A stretch of DNA of 64,000 nt. Source: Dolomedes plantarius. Its lineage: Eukaryota; Arthropoda; Arachnida; Araneae; Dolomedidae. Position numbers and translations under genes: made by a program. Where the stretch lies: the NCBI GenBank assembly GCA_907164885.2, contig OU015499.1:159176989-159240988 (forward strand), given 5' to 3'. The notes under the pieces were generated by a model that saw nothing but the letters and a program-made list of their open reading frames with translations, was not told the DNA's origin and searched no databases. Positions 24,699 through 38,159 of this stretch are shown in pieces; the first letter of the stretch is position 1, and each line of letters starts with the position of its first letter.

Positions 24699-26002
24699 CA
24701 GAGGCTGTTCGCACATTTTTTAGACGATTTTGGTAAGCGGTAATAAAAAATGGTTTGCTGCAAAAGAAATACTTGCAATTGTACTATGTTTTTAAAAGTC
24801 AAAATTATCGTCTACGGCTTGAAAGTTTTGTTTTTATTCAAAATGGCGTTTTTAACAAAGCAGTGGTTCGAAGGCTACATTTATGCTCTTTCCGAAGAGA
24901 AATATGCATACTCCGTTATCCAAAAACGATGTGAGAGTCATGGTTTTGTGCTATCTAAAGCGTCGATAGGTAATATCGTCAACAAGAAAGGGAAAAAAAA
25001 CGTTAAATTGGAGCCTCAAGTGGGACAAAAATTCCAAACAAGTATCCAAGGAAAAAACGGACATCTTCGACTATTGCAAAGGTACGTTGTTTAATGTTAA
25101 AAGAAAATCCCCCTAGTCAAAGGACAGTTGCAAAATCATTAAAATGCTCGGTGTCCACTGTAAACAAAATGATAAACGTTGATTTAAATCTTAAGAAAGC
25201 GAAAAAACGCAATGTGCATCGTCTTCTTCCAAATCATATCGCTGAATGCAGGACACGCTGCAGAATTCTATATGAGAAACACTTATCCAAAGAAAAATGG
25301 AAAACAATTGTCACAATAGATGAATCATGGGTGTATTTAAATGATTGCAACAAAAAAAGAGCCATTTATCATCATAAAAGGGGAGAAAAAAATTAAGTAC
25401 ATGGTTCAAAGAATCGAAAGAAAGTTTTTCTAAGGGATTCATGATTGTTGCTGGTTTTTCTTATAATGGCAAGTTAAAAATAAAGAGAGTGGGAAAAAAT
25501 GTCGAGATTAACTCCAAATACTATCAGAAACATATTTTATCGCCAATTTTTCTGAATGAAATACCATCGCTTTACCCACAGTGCCATCAATCTGTGAGAC
25601 TCCATCAGGACAAAGCTAGCAGTCACACATCAAAATCCACTGTAAATTTTCTAAAAGAAATGGAACAAAAAACTGGTATCAAGGCCATACCCTTCACTGA
25701 TATCCCTACTAAATCTCCCGATGTATCACCTGTGGATTTTTGTGCTTTCGGACTTTTAAAATCTGCATTATCCAAACGTCGTCCCAAAACCCTTACAGGA
25801 CTCTGGAAAGCTGTTCAGGAGGAATGGGATAGAATACCTCTTCTGACATTTCAAAAGGCATTATTATCCTGGAAATTGCGGTGTCGAAAGATAGTTCAGA
25901 ATAAGGTATGTCAAATAGAACATTTAAAACACAAGAATTTTATGTAATTTAGTTTTGTGAATACAATATACATCGTCTAAAAAAATGTGTGAACAGCCTC
26001 TG
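24699..26002 (+). mobile_element. DD41D mariner copy 2, complete ends (1304 bp)
   Basis: The termini are CAGAGGCTGTTCGCACATTT and its inverse ending GAACAGCCTCTG, flanked by TA at 24697-24698 and 26003-26004. It sits about 90 bp upstream of the acceptor of the zinc-finger gene, within its presumed intron. Confidence 0.9.
24843..25947 (+). pseudogene. DD41D mariner transposase with two homopolymer frameshifts
   Basis: The start MAFLTKQWFEGYIYALSEEK is followed by a helix-turn-helix (RTVAKSLKCSVSTVNKM), TIDESWVYL (first Asp), SVRLHQDKASSHTS (second Asp) and TKSPDVSPVDFCAFGLLKSA, whose PVD carries the third Asp. I count 41 residues between the second and third, i.e. DD41D, the spacing of the rosa-type mariners. 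Two 1-nt shifts occur at A-rich runs near 25030 and 25390. The truncated copy at 12 kb is in frame at the second site, so that defect is private to this copy. All three catalytic residues are kept. Confidence 0.85.
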
Positions 26003-26212
26003 TATAATGCTAAGTGTCCACTTGCGACAAAACAGTCTCGAGAGTAGACTCACAAATGGATAGAGGCCTGAGAGCAGCCTCGGCGCCAAGTATCAGAGAT
26101 TGCAGCTGTCACAAGTGAACATGCTCATTCCTGCTTTCGTGACTTAGACTGGAGACTAAGTCAGTGTTGGAAGATTTTTTGTCAGAGCCGAGACTCAATT
26201 TCATTCTTTTAT

Positions 26213-28537
26213 TTAATTTTTACCATGTTTTTATTAACTTGCTTGTTTTTATTAACTAACTTCCCGACTAGCTAGGCATTTGAAACTTTTAGAATAGCTC
26301 AGAACACGATGACAATGCATTTTTAAAATACTTTTAGCCATCTTTAAGCAGAATTAAAATTAATTTTCGGTTAATTTTTTTTTGGAGATTGGTGCAGCCA
26401 TCTATCGACCGGAACGGGAACGAAAAGTTAAATGGAAGTTAACTTCCAATTAACTTCATTTTCTTTCAAGTTGATGGGATAATTCATCAAAAAAATTTAA
26501 AAGAGTATTTATTAATACATAGAACTGTCATACATAGAATATCATCTGCCTTCACAGGAAGTGAGTTTATGAGAAATTCAGCACTGGCCAGATTAATAAC
26601 AGGTATCAGAGTAGCTGATAAATAATTTCATCAAAAATTCCAGCATGATTAATTCAGCTTCCCCCTTTCTGCTCTTCACTATCATTTCACGAAACTGGAC
26701 CATAAAATCCAGGCTCGGGAAATCATCAGAGTAGACATAAATGTCAAGACTGTGATTTCAGATAGTTTGAAGTAGTCTCACAACAATCTTAATTTTGTTC
26801 TTTCTAAATTTTTATGCTACATTTGAAGAAGAAAATTATGGAATATCTTAAGGTAAGAGATCATAACGATCTCTTACCTTAAGTAAAATATTTATTGTAA
26901 ATTATTGAACATAGATTGACTTGTTTGATATTTTACATCGTAGTATTTATTTTTCAAGTTTTCTTTTGATATGCAATGTTCTTTACGTTGGTAAAACTAT
27001 GAATTTGTGGTTTATGTTAATTCAAAATATTTTTTGTTAGTTTTCGTCACTTGCTGTCAAAGTAATTTATTAAATAAAATTGTGAGGAAATTACAAAGTA
27101 CATAGGATGTAGTCTTCGGTATATCATGAAATAATTGGAAATCTTATTGCTCCTACTGAAATTAGGCTGTACTTGAAATCCTAACACTTTAAAGTTTCTA
27201 TACTTAATTTCAAGACATAAAATACACGAAGTTATATACATAAGAATAGTTGCATAAAAACATATCCTAAAGTATTGGAGAGATTATAGCACTATTATTT
27301 CCAGGCATTGGCATCTCTGAAAAAGGAGTGATTAGTGGAAACGAAGCCAAGATTCTCGAATGTTTTGGTATAAAGGATTGGTCTTTCTTAAACTGGTATG
27401 CATTTCATAGAGGAAATTGTTATCTAATGAATAAATAATATTTATTACACGTTTGTTTTTTGGAGGACTGGTGTAAAAGCATATTTGTTGAAAAATGGTT
27501 AATGGAAATGGATGTTAAGTAATGCAATGTTAAGTAATGGATGTTAAGTAATTCAAAATATTTTTTGCTAGTTTTTGTCACTTGCTGTCCTCTTGCAAGT
27601 TTATTCCTTTTAATCATATTAATGAAAATTTTTAAAAGTGAATTAAAAAAAAAATTAAATCAACAAATCAGGAACTTTCATGTACCAGTTTACTCTATTT
27701 TAGAAATGTATTTTATCACTGAATCTTTAATAATAGATTGAATTAAAATTTTCACGCATATAAAATTAGTTTATACATTTGTTTATGTAGAATATTCCTT
27801 TTCATATGAGTAAATGTAAATAAAAAAGATTGTGGTAATACTGGTTATACTTTTATGAATATTCCTTTTTCTTCTGTTTTTGCTTATTAAAAAAACATTA
27901 TATGATTGCTGTTTTAATGCCCGATGGATTGAATGTTTTATGTTTATTATGCAATACATTAATAATTTTATTTAGGAAACTCCAGCTGTTCTCAATCATT
28001 ATCAGAATATTCTGGCTCTCCCCTTCAAGGTTCCAATCCTCGTATTTCTTCACCGAAACTTAATCAACAGTCTATCATGAGGAATATTGGTATCAATAAT
28101 AATAATTACAAGATATAAAGAACTTTTTATATACCATGTTTTTAAATTTTCCGTTGAATCCTATAAACTTGACAATTCTACGTATTAATAAATACTTTTT
28201 AAAATTTTTTTTGATGAATTATCTCATCAACTTGAAAGAAAATGAAATTAATTGGAAGTTAACTCGCGTTTAACTTTTCGTTTCTGTCCCGGCCGATAGA
28301 TGGCTGCACCAGTCTACAAAACAAAATTAACTGAAAATAATAAAAACATGGGTAAAAAAAAATCTGCTTAAAGATGGCTAAAAGTATTTAAAAAATGCAT
28401 TGTCACCGTGTTCTGAGCTATTCTAAAAGTTTCAAACGTCTAGCTAGTCGGGAAGTTAGTTAAAAATCGATCGCAAGACTTGTACTGGACAAACACACAA
28501 ACAAGAAAGCAAGATAATAAAAGCATGGTAATAATTT
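26213..28537. mobile_element. Element with ~300-bp terminal inverted repeats
   Basis: 26213-26520 and 28175-28537 are inverted copies. Shared blocks are AACTAACTTCCCGACTAGCT, TTAGAATAGCTCAGAACACG and GGTGCAGCCATCTATCG, and the arms differ by indels and substitutions. The interior has no recognised coding frame but two related segments (near 27000-27060 and 27545-27600, sharing TTCAAAATATTTTTTG and GTCACTTGCTGTC). A related, rearranged copy lies at 58012-58492 inside a LINE. Target duplication and superfamily could not be determined. Confidence 0.6.
26847..26883. repeat. Perfect 16-bp hairpin
   Basis: CTTAAGGTAAGAGATC (26847-26862) is followed after ATAAC by its exact reverse complement (26868-26883). 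Confidence 0.95.
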
Positions 28538-28603
28538 AGGCAGTTCAGTATGTTCTCAGTTATCTACAGAATATGACGGCTCTTCTCTTGTAGTTTCAGA
28601 TTT

Positions 28604-28990
28604 CAGTGGCGTAGCGAGAGGGGGGGGGGGGGCAAGGGGGTCTATCATGTCCCAGGCGCCAGACTGTACCCAAGACCACGGGGGTGGGTGAGTGCCAGTT
28701 GTGCTCGCTGCGTCACTGTCAGGTTTCTCTACTTCTAGAGCTTCACCCAAGGAAAATTAAACTGCCACCAAAGACCTTTTTCACAAATACGACCGTAATT
28801 TTTACCCTATATTACGCGTTGTTCTAAAATGAAGGGTCGAGGTCAAAAACTGGAAGAAAGAGACGAATCTACGCAGAAACACATTTAATCACTTCACTAG
28901 ACGCACCACACACGTACGTGTTGCACAGACCACAGACAAAAGCGGGATTGTAACTCACTCTCCGCCTTCCCAGCAAGCACTGCGTCGCCC
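28604..28990. mobile_element. hAT-type MITE left end, truncated
   Basis: CAGTGGCGTAGCGAG followed by a long G run is the usual left terminus of a common group of hAT MITEs. No matching right terminus was found; a C-rich run near 28985 may be a remnant. The open frame over it on the minus strand is Gly/Pro-rich noise. Confidence 0.5.
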
Positions 28991-29162
28991 CCCCCCTACA
29001 TAAACATACATCATGAAGTTAAAGAAGGAGCGTAAGGTTCGATGGGGAATTCTTCGAAAAATGGACCAATTATGGTCGCTCACCGGCAGATGGCGCAACA
29101 TGTCAACAATGGGCCGATTTTTCATTGCGTTGTATGGCCGTGTGGTTTTTAAATCATTTTTA

Positions 29163-29687
<525 letters not shown>

Positions 29688-30817
29688 CAGTGATTTCCGC
29701 TTATAAGAATCACGTTTGTTATCACTGTTTTTGATTCTTATAAGCGGTTGATTCTTATAACCGAAACTTCCCTTTGGACAGGCACACATACACAAATATA
29801 TACTTGTACATATATATAAACACACAGGCACATATATACATAATTTACCATTAAATACTCTCTAATTTACGTTATTTATCATTTATTAAAATTATTTTTT
29901 ATAATTTTAAAAATACTCAATTTCTAAACAAATAATATAACTCAATTTCTAGACCTATAAGTAACAACACATGATTATAAAATCAACAAGAGGCAGCTTC
30001 TCTTTGACTACACTTTTGAAGAGCATCCTATCTAATTAACAAGTTCTGTTTTTCAGAAAAACTAAGAGTTTTCCTTGTTTTTATCATATTTGAATTCGAC
30101 TATCAAAAAGTTCTAACACTAAATGGCAATTTTGTTAGAAAACTAAAGTGAATGCTAGCGACGTGTGCTTATTACAGTCTCAGACGAAGATTCACTTTAT
30201 AGCTTACGTTTCACGGTTTGATTCTTAATCAAACCGTGAAACGTTTGATTCAGCATCTGGTTCATCTGATTCAGCAAAATGGATCCGTTTACGTTTCACG
30301 GTTTGAAGTGCTGAATCCACTGTCCCGTTTGCGTAAGTGATGGTGGACACTTCGCGGAAGATTTATGTGTTTCAGGGTCCAGAAATCCGCAACCAGGAAG
30401 TAAGTGGTGGCAAAAAAAGGAGTGCCTGTCTGGAGAAACGTGAAATCGGACCCGGGAGGGTTAGATGCCCCTGGGTAAAGCTAATAAGACAGTGTTTAGC
30501 AAAAACGTATAAGGAGAAACTCTTATGTTATGTCTAAAGGAATGTATTTTACGACTGTTTTCCACCCCAAAGTTTTATCAATCTTTCTTTTCAAAAACTT
30601 AAGAAATAATTTCGTACCTTTTGAGAGCTCAAGTGGCATTTTTTGGAAAAATGAAAGGAAGGCGAAGATTGCAAACTGATTCTTATAACCGGTGGATTGA
30701 TTCTTTAAAGCGGAAATTTTAACATGGAAATAATACATTTGTTTTTGTTTTTGCGATATTGATTCTTATAAACGGTTGATTCTTATAACCACTGATCACT
30801 ATAAGCGGTGGTTACTG
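29688..30817. mobile_element. Pogo-like element 1, inserted inside (TA)n (1130 bp)
   Basis: It begins CAGTGATTTCCGCTTATAAG and ends in the complement of CAGTAACCACCGCTTATAG, flanked by TA on both sides. Subterminal GATTCTTATAA words are repeated several times at both ends. It matches the element at 46540-47524 along most of its length. No transposase frame was recognised, so it is non-autonomous. Pogo/Tigger membership is inferred from the CAGTRRYNNCCGCTTATA-type ends. Confidence 0.75.
30207..30243. repeat. Perfect 17-bp hairpin private to pogo-like element 1
   Basis: CGTTTCACGGTTTGATT (30207-30223) and its exact complement (30227-30243) are separated by 3 nt. The sister element has only one arm at this point (near 46972). 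Confidence 0.9.
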
Positions 30818-31645
<828 letters not shown>

Positions 31646-31650
<5 letters not shown>

Positions 31651-31840
31651 AAGTTGAATAAATGAATTCATATTAAATGCGCACTTTAAAAAAAAGTTTT
31701 CTCTTAAAAAGTACGAAAAATGCATACTATGGTTTCCGTGTCAAAACCCTGAGCTTTGAGCGAGCGCCATCTATTGGCGGCGACCAAATGCGAGACACAT
31801 TTTTAACACTGAGCTTCCCCTCCTGCAGCTTCATGACATA
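31646..31840. repeat. Dispersed repeat next to (TA)n, copy 2
   Basis: It matches 12900-13090 over about 190 bp, again starting directly at the end of a (TA)n tract. Similarity ends near 31840. Confidence 0.75.
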
Positions 31841-31851
31841 CATAAAACATT

Positions 31852-32214
31852 GTGGCGACTATTGCTGACAGGCAAAAGGAAATGTACGAGAGAGGCCTCA
31901 TTTCTGATAACCTTAATATTGGCGTTGGTGTTAAAACTGTTCACTTAGGACGTATAAAGACTATTTCAAAATCATTTGTAATGGATATAGAAATGCAATC
32001 TGATAGTGACACATGCACTAGTGGCATCAATAGTTTTTACTTATTGCCTGGTAGTTTTAGCATAGTACGTTGTGTGGATAACTGCGAAACATTTTCTGGG
32101 GAAGTTGTAAAGTATTTAAGTAGCAATCACATTTTATTTATCTCAATCGTTTTCTACTGTATTTTTCATTATTTTTTTCATACCTGTTTTGCACTAAAGT
32201 ACCTGCATAATTAA
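31852..32214 (+). CDS. Hypothetical ORF, 120 aa
   Basis: An open frame right after the dispersed repeat. The first ~80 residues (e.g. YERGLISDNLNIGVGVKTVH, VMDIEMQSDSDTCTSG) have normal amino-acid composition; the last ~35 are hydrophobic and AT-driven. I do not recognise the family. It could be a relic of a transposase or a chance frame. Confidence 0.25.
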   Translation: MATIADRQKEMYERGLISDNLNIGVGVKTVHLGRIKTISKSFVMDIEMQSDSDTCTSGINSFYLLPGSFSIVRCVDNCETFSGEVVKYLSSNHILFISIVFYCIFHYFFHTCFALKYLHN

Positions 32215-32816
32215 ATTTATGTAAGGAACTAACCAGCGTTTCCTTTACATTATATAATATTTAGCATAATTTTTTTAATTTTTATTTTTGTCACTCTTTT
32301 CACCTGTCAGTATATAATATTAGCTTTAAGCTTTGTTTCATTCCCAGCTTTTTGTAGAAAAAAATAAAATTCTGTTTTTAGAAACAGATATTATACATTT
32401 TTCTATAGTATTACTTGAGCTTCGGAATGACTTTTCTTCAAAACATCATTAAATTGGGGGGGGGGAAAATTCTGTATATAACATTATTTTAAGTATGCTC
32501 TAACGTTCCTGTGATATATCTTTTAACACTTCTCATTGCTATATTATATATATAGAAAAATAGCTTTTGCAATTAAAAAATTATCTTTTCTCTATTTTAA
32601 ATGTCTGTAATTTTTTTTTCTCTGCATACATTCAGTTCAAAGTAGAAAAAAAAAATTATCCTGACGAAAACAAAAAATTAAATTGTTGCTTTACTATATA
32701 CATTACTTATCAATTGATGCTGTTTCACACATCATTCCTTTGTTTTTAAAGCTCCTATTTATGTAAGCAAAATTTTAAAAAAATCACTTAAAAAGTTATA
32801 TAAGACCATTATAGTA
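32215..32816. other. AT-rich stretch, nothing recognised
   Basis: Homopolymer runs and a short TA tract only. Confidence 0.5.
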
Positions 32817-33464
32817 CAGGTAACCCTCCTATAACACGGTAGACAGGTTCCTAGAAAATGCCGTGTTGTGTGAAACCGTGTTATATGAGACACAGAGCCA
32901 GTACAGAAAGGGGGGGGGGGGGGGTACGTTCCAAAAACTTATAAAACAAACAATTTTTTTTTTTAAATTGCATATAAGCAACTTAATTTTTATTAAAAAT
33001 ATAAACGTATGTATAACACAAAACGAAAAGAAACAAAAAATATTATTTTCATTTAATGCGACCTTAATTTAATAAATTTCTTCCTCATCACTGCTCAGTA
33101 GAATCAAACGAGAACGTTTTTTCTGTTGAACGATATCAGCTTCACTTTCAGAACATTTTTCCTTCATTTAGATATTTTGCAACGTCTAACTTATTTATAC
33201 ATTTTCATGTAAAGCCACTATAGTCCCTTATTCCTTCCCGTCATTATTTTAAGGTAATTTAGTTTTTAAATGTGTTAAACAAAAATCCTATTATCTAGTG
33301 CTGTAGAAGTACAGTGTTGTACAAAGGTTTTCGCAATTTTTTTAATCGTGTTGGAGAGAAACCGTGTTACAGGTTGCAGTGTTATACGAGGGTTCCCGCA
33401 ATTTATCCTATCGTGTTAGAACGAAACCGTGTTGTAAGATACCATGCTGTAGGAGGGCTACATG
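32817..33464. mobile_element. Tigger-like MITE, 648 bp
   Basis: The left end CAGGTAACCCTCCTATAACA and the right end (complement of CATGTAGCCCTCCTACAGC) are diverged inverted termini flanked by TA. Subterminal copies of ACCGTGTTAYA / CCGTGTTGT recur at both ends, as in Tigger-type elements. No transposase. Confidence 0.65.
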
Positions 33465-33466
33465 TA

Positions 33467-35469
33467 CATCTTTTTTCATCAGCTGAGACTGTCTGTATGT
33501 TAACAAATATCCTAAGAATTTGTTATTTCTGTGTTGAGACAAGTAATTAGAATGGTGTAATGTTAGGTCAGTTTAACCCACTGGTCTAATATTAGACTGT
33601 TGTCTGATGTGATCTGTTTACCCTAGGAATTCTATCAAATATATTCAGAGGTCTGCAGGTGGAAAGAGCATTACATAACTGAAATTTCTGACATTTATGT
33701 GAAAATTTTAAACCAAGTATCAAGCTTCTCTTATCTCATCAAAATGTTTATAAAAGCTCGGTTATGGAGCTTTTTTTTTTTTTTAAATAAAGAATATTAC
33801 TCACAAAAAATTGTGATTTTACCTGAACTGTATAAACACAAAAAATTTTTTTTGTTTCAGGGCTTCTTAAATTTTTTTTTTCAAGTGAAATGCTCTTGCA
33901 GATTTCTGATTGTCCGTTAAATATTTCACCTATTTCCAAGAGAAAACACTATGGAATTTTTATTTCCCTCTTGAGTTTTGTTTTCCTCCATTTCGATGTA
34001 TATGAATAGTGAATAATGAAACTGACTGATATGGCTTTAAAATAAGCATTGCAAAAGTGAACCTGATATTTTAAGTCTCAATGCATTATGTCATTTTGAT
34101 AAAAGATAATGTGTGTTCATTTATACCTACCCATGAAGCTATTTATATTCAAAAGTCAGATTTTGGTGTTGTGAACAATGAATTATTATAATAGCTATAT
34201 AATAAAAAAATTATTTTTCTAGACTATTAATTACTGACATAAACTGCTGCTTACTTGGTGAGCCCCCCCCCCCCCAAAATAAAAATAAAAATAATAAAAA
34301 TAAAATAAATAAATAAATAAAAATGTTTCGGGTGGGTTTCATAAGCATAGTCCTTTGGAACAATATTCAAGTGACAAGATTTAGATTGTCAATAGAAATT
34401 TTTCTGATTTTTGGTATTTATAGCCAGCAAAATGAAGATTTGAAATAACTGCATTTTTAAGCTAAATTTGCAAATTGATAATGCTGTAGTGAGGTGCAAA
34501 ATTGTTTTTCTTGAGTAATTGCCACGCTATATTCCACAACTGTAAAATCCATAACTGTTTAAAATCCATAACTGTAGATTTTGGGTATATATCTACTTTG
34601 CATAATAACAATAAAAATATGTCTTGTTTACCCTCTGCCCTTGTTTCTGATAAATTTCATGCAACTAAAACTTAATTTTCAAATATTAATGTGTACTTTA
34701 ATTAGGTAAAAATGAGCAAAAGTTAAAATTATAAAAAAGCATGATTTCAAAATATTAAATGGTGCATTAAAATACTGAAAATTATAAACTTCATCTATTC
34801 ATATAAAACTGAAATTTTAAAAAAATGAATGCGAAGGGTGAGCCTGGACCTCAGATAATATTTGCTCACTATTTGGTGAAATTGGTGAGAATCCTACTTT
34901 TGTATCATCTTCGGAGTTAAGCTTGTTTGTTGTTAATAATATATTTAGAATTATCAAAATCTACAAGGAACAAAAATTCGAAAAGGAACAGAAATACAAA
35001 ATTCTCAAGAAACAAAAATGTTTAACAAATAAATATTTTAAGATTAACAATAAATAAACACTTTGGATGAAATTGGAATGAATATTTCAAAATGTTTTGA
35101 GATAATGAAAATACAATGGTGGGAACATTTGACTAGCTGGAAGATACTGAATAACTGCATAATACATTACCAAGAACATCTGCCCGACAGGCAGATATTT
35201 AAACATACATTAGTAGGAATATCTGTCAAATAGACAGACAATGTTCTAGAAAAATGGCATGTATCTGAACCATAGAATGTTCAGAAGGTCGTGAATAGGA
35301 GTCTCGAATCACCTGTTCCACAGTGAAGACAAGATGTTGACTGAAGCACTTGTAGACTCACAGTACACAAGGTAGAAAGGTGGGGCTCAAACTTTTAATA
35401 AAGAAACCATAGCTGTCTGAGGGACAGATGTTCTGACCCAAGGGTTAATACAGCTTTTGTAAAACTTGA
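33467..35469. other. AT-rich stretch, nothing recognised
   Basis: Homopolymers (C run at 34264-34275, a T run near 33770) and short chance frames only. Confidence 0.5.
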
Positions 35470-36510
35470 AATGTTTCTAATGAAGAAATCTTTAGAAGCT
35501 GGGTGAAGAGAAAATTAAACATTTGTAATATATAATACATTATTAACTATGTACAGTTCTGAAGTGTTAAATAATTTATTTCTGCTTTAATCAGAATTTC
35601 AATTTCAAATATCAAGTATTACTTTTAAATCATCTTCTTAGAAATACATTGATTTAAAACTTTAAATAAGCATATTATAATGAATGATGTACCCTAAAAT
35701 GATGAATATTCAGGCATATTGCATTTAATGCTGTTGCTGTTATCTTTGTCGCAATGAAAGATGAGCATTGATGTAATTTATTAAAGGTTGTCATCAAATA
35801 TTTTAACATGGAAGAAACAAAGAAGCAAAAAACTAAAAAAAAAAAATTACTTCAAATATAATATTAATTTAACAAAGTAGTTCTCTAACAGAGTAGTGAA
35901 ACAAGAAAGAAATGCCTAAACCGCATATTGCTGCTCATAGTATCAAGCTGTAAAAACTCACCAAATTTGGTGCCAGTTCATCATTTATACGGAAAATTTA
36001 ATTATTTAATCAGTTTTATCTATAAGTTTCGCATGAAATCAACAGTGTATACCATCGATTTCATTGTAATTTTTAAAATTTAATGCACATAAATGATGAT
36101 TTGTTAACATCAATAAGCTTTAGATATTTTAACAGGTATATTTTAAGTGTGGAATCAAATTTAAAAAACACCAAACACATAAATATTGGGGAAAAGTACT
36201 GGATTTTTTATAGCAACAAATTTGGTGATAATATACATGGTTTTTTTGTTTATGTTCTACAACAATGGGATTGTAATCTTTATAATAAATGTTTCTATTA
36301 TTCAGTTTAATGGCTTATACAGTTCTGTCATACAATAACAGTAAAAATAACCTGTAAATTAAACTTACTTGAATATTGTTTATTTCTCTAGCACTTAGAT
36401 CAATGTTATTTAAGTACATGGTCCATTCTAAAAGCTGCGAAATTTTGTCGCCAACTTCTTTTCTCTTTTAATTATTTTGATTACACGGAACTGAACGCAA
36501 TAAGCAATAT
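35470..36510 (+). repeat. Dispersed repeat, copy 2 (uninterrupted)
   Basis: It aligns with 5400-6160 and then, without a gap, with 8289-8490. It shows the empty version of the site that holds 2.1 kb of extra DNA in copy 1. Confidence 0.75.
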
Positions 36511-36682
36511 AAGCAAGAAGCGATAAATCGCAAAGATCCGGACCAGCACAAGAGTCCTTCTGCCTTTTGCGCATGCGTTTGTGAACTTGGGATTTGTTTT
36601 GTTTGTCAGTGTGTTTCTGTTAGATTCTTTGGCCGTACTGTTTTTTTAGTGTTGCTTGAAGTCAAAATAAAATCTTATAATT

Positions 36683-37038
36683 TTATTTCATGAGATTATA
36701 TTTGGTATTCCCCCAGTGATTGAGGAATATAGGAATTTTAACGAACTTTGTTTGCAAACAACTCCATATTTTTCCTTTTGTTACAAGTAGCATACTCGAC
36801 TGGTTCGAAAGTAAATCCCAAATCTGGGAAATATAATCGCGCGCAAAATAATCGTTGTGACCGAGTGTTTCATTCGAATGATTCACTGGCGTACTATAGA
36901 AATACATCGAGTGATTCACTCGAGTGAAATAATCGATTCAGAATAACTCGAGTGAAATTGTAATAATCGAACTACTCGAATGATTTTTATAATCGAGTTA
37001 TGCGAGTGATTAATTCGAATAGTCGTCCATCGCTACTG
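36683..37038 (-). pseudogene. hAT remnant: left terminus plus decayed BED-type finger
   Basis: On the minus strand the fragment starts CAGTAGCGATGGAC (from 37038), a hAT-style terminus, and then has many ACTCGAGTGA/ATTCGA words to about 36890. A frame with ISQIWDLLSNQ and, shifted, ATCNKRKNMELF resembles the start of a BED zinc finger. The rest of the transposase and the other terminus are missing. This is a weak but consistent assignment. Confidence 0.4.
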
Positions 37039-37299
37039 GCAACATTCGTTTGTTTACAATATAGCACAGTGCGTGAGTCAAGCAGGAATTCGTAGCTCTC
37101 GCAGTAAGTTATGATTTTTGCATTGTTTTCAGTTATATATTGTACTTTTGTAGGAATTTTAAAGAAGTTTTTAATTCTTCTATTATGATATAAATAATTA
37201 AAATTGAAAAAAAGTTATATTTTTGGATTTAATTTGCTTTTAAATACATCCATTCAAATGGATGTTGAGTCTCAATTCATCAAATTCATGAATGCTACA

Positions 37300-37947
37300 G
37301 TTACATGAATTGTTAAAAATATCCTTAAAGTTATATATGCAATTGAAAAACTAGTAGATGTCATTTATAGCAATTGTAGAATTTTTATAGGGTTTCTGAA
37401 ACAATAGGTTTCAATACTTCCATTTCTTCGACCAGCATATAGCTATCTACGTGTATCTACATCTTTTATGGACTTCAATTGGTCATTATTCTGAATCATT
37501 TTTATATCTGTCAAGTCGATTTCTAGTACCAATGTATGTTTTCAATGTTCGTTCTGTGGAATCATCTGGAATAAACTTGTCTAGCTTTGTTACCATGTAT
37601 CTTTCACACGGTACCTCTTTTCTTTGCACCGTGTATGTTTTACATTCTATGTTATCTCATTGAATCATCATTTGGTAAGTCAAGTTTCAGTAGGTATTTA
37701 GCTCTATTAAACTAATTTAAAGGAGTTTTTCAGAAACTTTCAAAATGCTGGCCTCTTTTCACAAGTGAATCTCTGTGATAGATCTATTTCAGATTTTGGT
37801 TTTAATTACTCTTAACTTGCTACGAGAATAAGCAACAGTCTGGAAAAACTTTTACTTAGCCTCCTTATTTCTTTGCTCTCTGAATACAATGACTTCTGAT
37901 TCATCAAGTCGGTTGTTAAAAAATATGTCTTAAGTACAATAATCAAA
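37300..37947 (-). repeat. Dispersed repeat, copy B (inverted relative to 3055-4075)
   Basis: It matches copy A in reverse in several blocks between about 37380 and 37800. It lies directly against the left target duplication of the LTR element at 37948. No intact frame. Confidence 0.5.
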
Positions 37948-37952
37948 CTGTT

Positions 37953-38119
37953 TGTGCTATTTAAAAACACTAATAACAGGTTAGAGAGAGAACTAAGCTT
38001 TTAATAACTATTTTGTAGACATACATCATGCAACGATCGAATGTACAAAAAACTTTGATGCGATGCCAAATACAAAAACAAGATAACGTGTTGCCACAAA
38101 ACAAGGAAATAATATCACA
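37953..38119 (-). repeat. 3' LTR (167 bp)
   Basis: The downstream LTR in the element's orientation, with TG...CA ends. It differs from the 5' LTR by a single A in an A run. Confidence 0.9.
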
Positions 38120-38159
38120 TTCACCCCCCCCCCCTTTATTTTTAGTCCCTGACATAGCC

